Source of the DNA: Bacillota bacterium
Lineage (GTDB): Bacteria; Bacillota; Clostridia; Christensenellales; DTU072
Direction of reading: 5' to 3'
DNA length: 40,906 nucleotides
Assembly (NCBI GenBank): GCA_009781445.1
Contig: WQYD01000008.1
Location: 1 to 40,906, forward strand
The notes below the pieces were generated by a model that was not told the origin of the DNA, did no database searches, and saw nothing but the letters and a program-made list of their open reading frames with translations. Positions 36,304-40,906 of the stretch are shown piece by piece. Numbering within the stretch: position 1 is the stretch's first letter; every line of letters begins with the position of its first letter. Both the position numbers and the translations under genes were made by a program.

Positions 36304-36420
36304 GAGGGTGCAGGTTGCAGGTTGCAGGTTGCAGGGTTGGAATCTAAATATCATTATTAATTAATCCATAATTCTGAATTCTGAATTCTTAATTCTGAAT
36401 TAATCCTTGGGTTCGTACTT
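36304..36420. repeat. Composite heptanucleotide-repeat element (GCAGGTT and GAATTCT units)
   Basis: gcaggttgcaggttgcaggttgcaggg-TTGGAATCTAAATATCATTATTAATTAATCC-ataattctgaattctgaattcttaattctgaattaatcc. Confidence 0.9.
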
Positions 36421-36446
36421 ATTATATCATTCCCCCGCACTGCTTG

Positions 36447-37640
36447 CTACTTTCTAATCACCTTAAAATGAATTTTTTTGCCTTTGTGCAGGATAAAGCG
36501 TTCCTTGTTTGTTTCGCCGTCTATTGAGGAAATTTTATCTTCGTCTATCTTAATGCCACCGCCCTCAATTAACCGCTTTGCCTCTGCCTTAGAGGAAGCC
36601 TGCTTTAATTCAATAAGTATATCCACCACTTTGGTTATGCTTTTTGAAATCTCAACCGTGGGCATTTCGCCCTCACCGCCGAATGCGCCTTTTGCTTCGG
36701 CAAGGGCTTTTTCAGCTTCTGTTTCACCGTGGACAAGTTTTGTAACTTCATAGGCAAGTTTTTCTTTGGCGAGGTTAATTCTTTCGTCTTTAAATGCGGT
36801 TAATTCCGCGATTTCTTTAAGCGGTAAAAAGGTTAAAAACTTTAAGCAAGGTTCAACATCGGGATCGTTTACATTTCTGAAGTATTGAAAAAATTCATAG
36901 GGTGTAGTCTTTTCCCTGTCAAGCCAAAGCGCGCCTTTTTGGGTTTTGCCCATTTTTTGCCCCTCAGAAGTGGTTAAAAGTGAAAAAGTTACCGCAAAAG
37001 CAGGTTCTCTTTCCTTGCGCCTAATCAAATCCGCACCTGCAAGGATATTTGACCATTGATCGTCCCCCCCGCATTGAAGCCTCACGCCGTACTTTTTAAA
37101 AAGCACCAAAAAGTCGTAAGCCTGCATAAGCATATAGTTAAATTCCATAAAACTTAAACCTTTTTCAAGGCGCGCCTTAAAGCATTCCGCGCTAAGCATT
37201 TTGTTTACGGAAAATTGAGAACCGATTTCACGCAGGAAATCCACATAATTCAGATTCAAAAGCCAATCCGCATTATTAACCATTACCGCGCCGTTTTTGC
37301 CCTCAAACGAAAAGAACTTTTCCATTTGCTTCCTAAAGCAGGCGATATTGTGTTCGGTGGTTTCTTTTGTTAAAAGCCCCCTCATATCGTTCTTGCCCGA
37401 AGGATCGCCGATCATGCCTGTGCCACCGCCAAGAAGCACGAAAGGTTTATGCCCCGCGCGTTGCATATGCGCCATTGCCATAAGCACCAAAAAATGCCCC
37501 ACATGAAGGCTGTCCGCAGTGGGATCAAACCCCACATAAAAACTTACGCTTTCCTTATTAAAAAGTTCGTAAAGTTCATTTTCATAAACTGTTTGCTTAA
37601 TAAATCCTCTTTCTTTAAGCGTGTCAAGTACATTTTTCAT
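36447..37640 (-). CDS. tyrS: Tyrosyl-tRNA synthetase
   Basis: [45 protein letters not shown]-terminal S4. Confidence 0.96.
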   Translation of the reverse strand: MKNVLDTLKERGFIKQTVYENELYELFNKESVSFYVGFDPTADSLHVGHFLVLMAMAHMQRAGHKPFVLLGGGTGMIGDPSGKNDMRGLLTKETTEHNIACFRKQMEKFFSFEGKNGAVMVNNADWLLNLNYVDFLREIGSQFSVNKMLSAECFKARLEKGLSFMEFNYMLMQAYDFLVLFKKYGVRLQCGGDDQWSNILAGADLIRRKEREPAFAVTFSLLTTSEGQKMGKTQKGALWLDREKTTPYEFFQYFRNVNDPDVEPCLKFLTFLPLKEIAELTAFKDERINLAKEKLAYEVTKLVHGETEAEKALAEAKGAFGGEGEMPTVEISKSITKVVDILIELKQASSKAEAKRLIEGGGIKIDEDKISSIDGETNKERFILHKGKKIHFKVIRK

Positions 37641-37670
37641 AATAGTTAGTTCCTTTTTATATGTCAATAT

Positions 37671-38444
37671 TTAAATTGAGAGTTGCTTTTTTCTGAACGC
37701 AATAACCGTGTAAACGAATGCAATCGCACTAATTGCAAGGTAAATCAATAAATAAACCCACCAAAGAGGGAAGTTCCCTTCGGCAAGTTTCGCCGAATCA
37801 ACCCAACCGAAAGGGGCAAGCCATTTAAAGAATTTTATATAACTGCCAAGCATCATAAGCACGGCGAACGCAATCGGAATTCCCGAAAGAAGCGTGCTTC
37901 CTTGCTTTGTGCCTGCGAATACCGCGCTGAACGCAAAGCTAATCATGGCTACGGAAAGCGAACATAAAAAGGTTACAATATGCACCACAGTCCACCAACC
38001 GAAATTAAAGCTACCGTAAGTTAAAAGGCAGATGGCAGACACAGCCCAAACAATAAGGTAAAGCGCGAAAACAGACGAAATCAGCCAAACCGCACTTGTG
38101 ATAATAAATTTAGTTCGGCTTACGCCTGCGGTTAAATATCCCGTGATAGAGGAATTATCCACAAGTTTATGCACCAGCCTGCCTGCCATAATCACATAAT
38201 AAACCATGATAAAAATGTACATTATCATGCCTTGAAACACTGAGGAAGTTATGGAAACGGCAATGTCAATATCCGCGATTAGCTTTTGATTTACGCCCAT
38301 ATTTAAAAAATCCATAGACGAAATCATCATTTCACTCGTAGCCATAAGCGCGATTGCAGACATATAAAATATGTTAAGCACGGCAAAGATTAGCAAAATC
38401 TTCCAATTCTTCTTAAATAAAACTATAAAAAGCGGTAAACTCAT
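37671..38444 (-). CDS. ABC transporter permease
   Basis: Six hydrophobic segments; translationally coupled to an ABC ATPase. Confidence 0.8.
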   Translation of the reverse strand: MSLPLFIVLFKKNWKILLIFAVLNIFYMSAIALMATSEMMISSMDFLNMGVNQKLIADIDIAVSITSSVFQGMIMYIFIMVYYVIMAGRLVHKLVDNSSITGYLTAGVSRTKFIITSAVWLISSVFALYLIVWAVSAICLLTYGSFNFGWWTVVHIVTFLCSLSVAMISFAFSAVFAGTKQGSTLLSGIPIAFAVLMMLGSYIKFFKWLAPFGWVDSAKLAEGNFPLWWVYLLIYLAISAIAFVYTVIAFRKKQLSI

Positions 38445-39325
38445 GCGTTACCCCCGTTTGCTTGGTAAAGATTTAAAAATGCGTCCTCAAGAGTTTGTTC
38501 TTTTATCCTTATGCCGATAATCGTGTGCTTGCTAAGTTCTTTAATAAAAGAATCCGCGTGCGAAGAAGCAATGCTAAATTCGCATTCGCTTTCGCTAAGA
38601 TTCGTTTTTACCGCACCGCTTATATTAATTTTTTCGGCATTTTCCGCGGATACCACAAAGGTTTGAGTTTGGCTTTTTTTAAGATTTTCCACTGTGTCCT
38701 GCGTGGCAATGCGCCCGTCTTTAATAAAAATCACCCTTAAGCAAGTTTTTTCCACTTCCTCAAATATGTGGCTACTTATTAAAAAGGTTTTACCTTTTGC
38801 CTTTTCTTCAAGCACGAGGCTTATAAACTTTTGTTGCATAAGGGGATCAAGCCCGCTTGTGGGTTCGTCTAAAATATAAAGGCTTGGATCGTGCATAAAA
38901 GCGGAAACGAGGGCAGTTTTTTGCTTCATGCCCTTACTCATTTTCTTAATCTTTTTTGAGGCGTCAAATTCAAAATATTTGATTAGTTCGTTCATGCGTG
39001 AAAGATCTTTTTGCCCCCGTTCTTTTTGAAGGTAATTAAGATATTCAAGCCCCGTCATATCCTCAGGGAAAGAGGGTTCGCCTGCAATAAAACCAATGCC
39101 AAGCATATTCTTTGGCGCGTGCAAAAAGCACTCTCTGCCGAATAATGTGCATTCGCCTTTTTGCCCCTTCATAAAGCCAAGCAAGCACCTTATCGTGGTG
39201 GTTTTGCCTGCGCCGTTAGCGCCCAAAAAACCCACGGCTTCACCTGCGTTAACCACAAAATCAATATCAAAGATTCCTGCGTTTCCGCTTGGATATTTCA
39301 TTGTGAGGTTTTTAACGCTAATCAT
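38441..39325 (-). CDS. ABC transporter ATP-binding protein
   Basis: GFLGANGAGKTTTIRCLLGF; KMSKGMKQKTALVSAFMHDPSLYILDEPTSGLDPL. Confidence 0.93.
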   Translation of the reverse strand: MISVKNLTMKYPSGNAGIFDIDFVVNAGEAVGFLGANGAGKTTTIRCLLGFMKGQKGECTLFGRECFLHAPKNMLGIGFIAGEPSFPEDMTGLEYLNYLQKERGQKDLSRMNELIKYFEFDASKKIKKMSKGMKQKTALVSAFMHDPSLYILDEPTSGLDPLMQQKFISLVLEEKAKGKTFLISSHIFEEVEKTCLRVIFIKDGRIATQDTVENLKKSQTQTFVVSAENAEKINISGAVKTNLSESECEFSIASSHADSFIKELSKHTIIGIRIKEQTLEDAFLNLYQANGGNA

Positions 39326-40502
39326 ATTCTTTAATCACTTCCGAAAGTATTTTTATGCCGTCCTCAATTTGCTGAAGCGTTGCGTTGCTAAAGTTTAGCC
39401 TAAAGGTGTTTTTGGTGTTTCCGTTTGCGTAAAATGATTCCCCCGGCACAAATGCAACTTTGCGTTCCACTGCACGCTTAAATAGCTTTGAGGTATCAAA
39501 ACTATCTGGTAAGGTTACCCAAATGAACAATCCGCCGTCTGGGCGCGTATATTTTGCGTAAGGCGGAAAGTGCTTTTCAATGGCGGAAAGCATAGCGTAA
39601 AATTTTTCCTTGTACATAGGAATGTTCTTTTCAAGCGCGGGATTTAAGAGGTTTTTTTCAAGATATTTTGCTACAGTGGCTTGGCTTAAAAGCGCGGTAT
39701 GCACATCTGTAGCCTGCTTGCCGATAACCATTTTTGCAATAACCTTTTTATCCGCAACCGCCAAGCCCACCCTCATTCCGGGGCTGATAATTTTTGAAAA
39801 CGAGGCAAGGTAAATCACATTTCCTGCCGTGTCGTAAGATTTAATCGCAGGCAGGTGTTCACCCTTAAATCTCAATTCCGCATAGGGGTTATCTTCCAAA
39901 AGAATCACGCCGTACTTGGCGGTAATCCTTGCAATTTCTTTTCTGTTTTCCGTGCTAAGCGTGTTGCCCGTGGGGTTTGCAAATGTAGGCACAAGGTAAA
40001 AAACCTTTGGATTATGCTTTTTAATTTTCGCTTCTAAATCCGCCAAATCAATGCCGTTCTCATCGCTTTTTACGCCCACGGCAACGCCTTCATAGCTTTT
40101 CAAAATGTGCAGTACCGCAAGGTAAGTGGGTTCTTCCACAAGCATTACATCGCCCTTATTGATAAATGCTTTTAAGGTTAAATCAATGCCTTGTTGCCCA
40201 CCGCTGATTGCCATGATTTCGTCCTCAGCAATATCCTTTATGCCAAACCTTTCTGCGTACTTAATCCCCTCATTTAAAAAGGGGGCGTAACCTGCCGTTG
40301 CGCCGTACTGCAAAAGGCTAACCGCGCTTTCCTGAGATAAAAGTTCGTTTAAAATCTCTTTAATCTCACCTTTGGGCAAAGCCAAGCCCGCAGGCAATCC
40401 GCCTGCAAACGATATTATCCCCGGTTGCGATAGCAATTTAAAAATTTCCCTAATCGCATTACCCTCAAGATTTTTCAATTTGTCGCTAAAAATATAATCC
40501 AT
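39318..40502 (-). CDS. PLP-dependent aminotransferase class I/II (2-aminoadipate/MocR-type fold)
   Basis: ISFAGGLPAGLALP; SGGQQGIDLTLKAFINKGDVMLVEEPTYLAVL; SFSKIISPGMRVG; start at MDYIF (track start 40541 lies in the -35 box). Confidence 0.9.
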   Translation of the reverse strand: MDYIFSDKLKNLEGNAIREIFKLLSQPGIISFAGGLPAGLALPKGEIKEILNELLSQESAVSLLQYGATAGYAPFLNEGIKYAERFGIKDIAEDEIMAISGGQQGIDLTLKAFINKGDVMLVEEPTYLAVLHILKSYEGVAVGVKSDENGIDLADLEAKIKKHNPKVFYLVPTFANPTGNTLSTENRKEIARITAKYGVILLEDNPYAELRFKGEHLPAIKSYDTAGNVIYLASFSKIISPGMRVGLAVADKKVIAKMVIGKQATDVHTALLSQATVAKYLEKNLLNPALEKNIPMYKEKFYAMLSAIEKHFPPYAKYTRPDGGLFIWVTLPDSFDTSKLFKRAVERKVAFVPGESFYANGNTKNTFRLNFSNATLQQIEDGIKILSEVIKEYD

Positions 40503-40512
40503 GATAGGAATG

Positions 40513-40541
40513 ATTATAGCAAAAATTTTTAAAAGTCGCAA
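40513..40541 (-). promoter_or_regulatory. Promoter of the aminotransferase gene; -35 box supplied by the repeat-array edge
   Basis: Minus strand TTGCGA - 17 bp - TATAAT. Confidence 0.6.
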
Positions 40542-40790
40542 ACAAGTTTGCCTATGAAGTCGGTTGCGACTTGTGAAGTGCGCCTATGGCGCGTGAAGTC
40601 GGCTTCGCCTTGTGAAGACGCAAACAAGTTTGCTTGTGAAGTCGTTCGTCTATCGTTCACTTGTGAAGTGTTGCTACGCAACATGGCGGAATGTTTAGAC
40701 ATAATTATCCATAATAAGGCGAAGCCGTCTTCACAAGCGTTAGCGTCTTCACAAGCGTAGCGACTTCACGCGCCAAAGGCGCACTTCATT
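40534..40790. repeat. Mini-hairpin array with TGTGAAGT / ACTTCACA linkers
   Basis: GCAAACAAGTTTGC, GCGCCTATGGCGC, GTTGCTACGCAAC, GCGCCAAAGGCGC etc. separated by (T)GTGAAGT on the left and TCTTCACAAG / ACTTCACG on the right. Confidence 0.85.
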
Positions 40791-40792
40791 AC

Positions 40793-40906
40793 TCATAAGC
40801 CGTGCTTCTTTAGCAAATTATACAGTTTTTCATTATTCAGCACATAACTTGCGTGGTTTTCGCCGTTCACTATCACAAGTTTGCAGTTTTCCGCATTATC
40901 TGCCAC
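40793..40906 (-). CDS. 3' end of a truncated CDS, possibly alpha/beta hydrolase
   Basis: VADNAENCKLVIVNGENHASYVLNNEKLYNLLKKHGL*; open to window edge. Confidence 0.45.
   Translation of the reverse strand: MADNAENCKLVIVNGENHASYVLNNEKLYNLLKKHGL

Noticed and set aside
283-36420. Composite repeats as insertion sequences or MITEs
   Set aside because: No transposase in the window, no constant terminal inverted repeats, and block content differs at each locus; kept as a composite STRR family instead.
37641-37670. Searched for a T-box upstream of tyrS
   Set aside because: Only ~30 nt separate it from the ABC permease gene; no T-box sequence.
40534-40790. Possible CRISPR array or integron attC cluster
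   Set aside because: Linkers are too short, hairpins vary in length, no integrase or cas genes; better described as a mini-hairpin array.

Overview
A 40.9-kb chromosomal window that looks like a Bacillota/Clostridia genome (inferred from gene content only). It carries a transcription/translation core: rpmG-secE-nusG-rplK-rplA-[L10 leader]-rplJ-rplL and rpoB-rpoC. Around it are housekeeping genes: acpP, rplI, tsaD, comFC, recD2, metK, ispDF, ilvE, tyrS, recX, an ABC transporter, a tRNA-Lys(CUU) and others. Four things stand out. (1) A 6-gene cassette at 667-6247, directly upstream of acpP/rpmG, encodes Pro/Gln/Tyr-rich small proteins and 4-TM proteins; five of the six share a linear motif (x-Q-P-[LI]-x-[VIF]-V-P-Y ... 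Q-P-L), and I cannot assign any of them to a known family. (2) Three copies of a ~120-bp structured palindromic element each start at or within a few nt of the stop codons of rplA, rplJ and rplL; the helices are preserved while the sequence of some helices changes. (3) At least 11 intergenic composite repeats are built from many different 7-bp tandem units joined by a constant 'GGATTCTAAATmTCATTA' module. (4) Two intergenic arrays of mini-hairpins are separated by constant linkers that appear as reverse complements in the second half of each array. There are also candidate attenuators (rpmG, the lipoprotein gene, the L10 leader), an SD-sequestering hairpin at rplK, direct repeats at the promoter of a DUF4143-type ATPase gene, and an orphan S-4TM-like putative effector. 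No transposase, phage gene or CRISPR array was seen. All calls come from reading the sequence; no database search was run.
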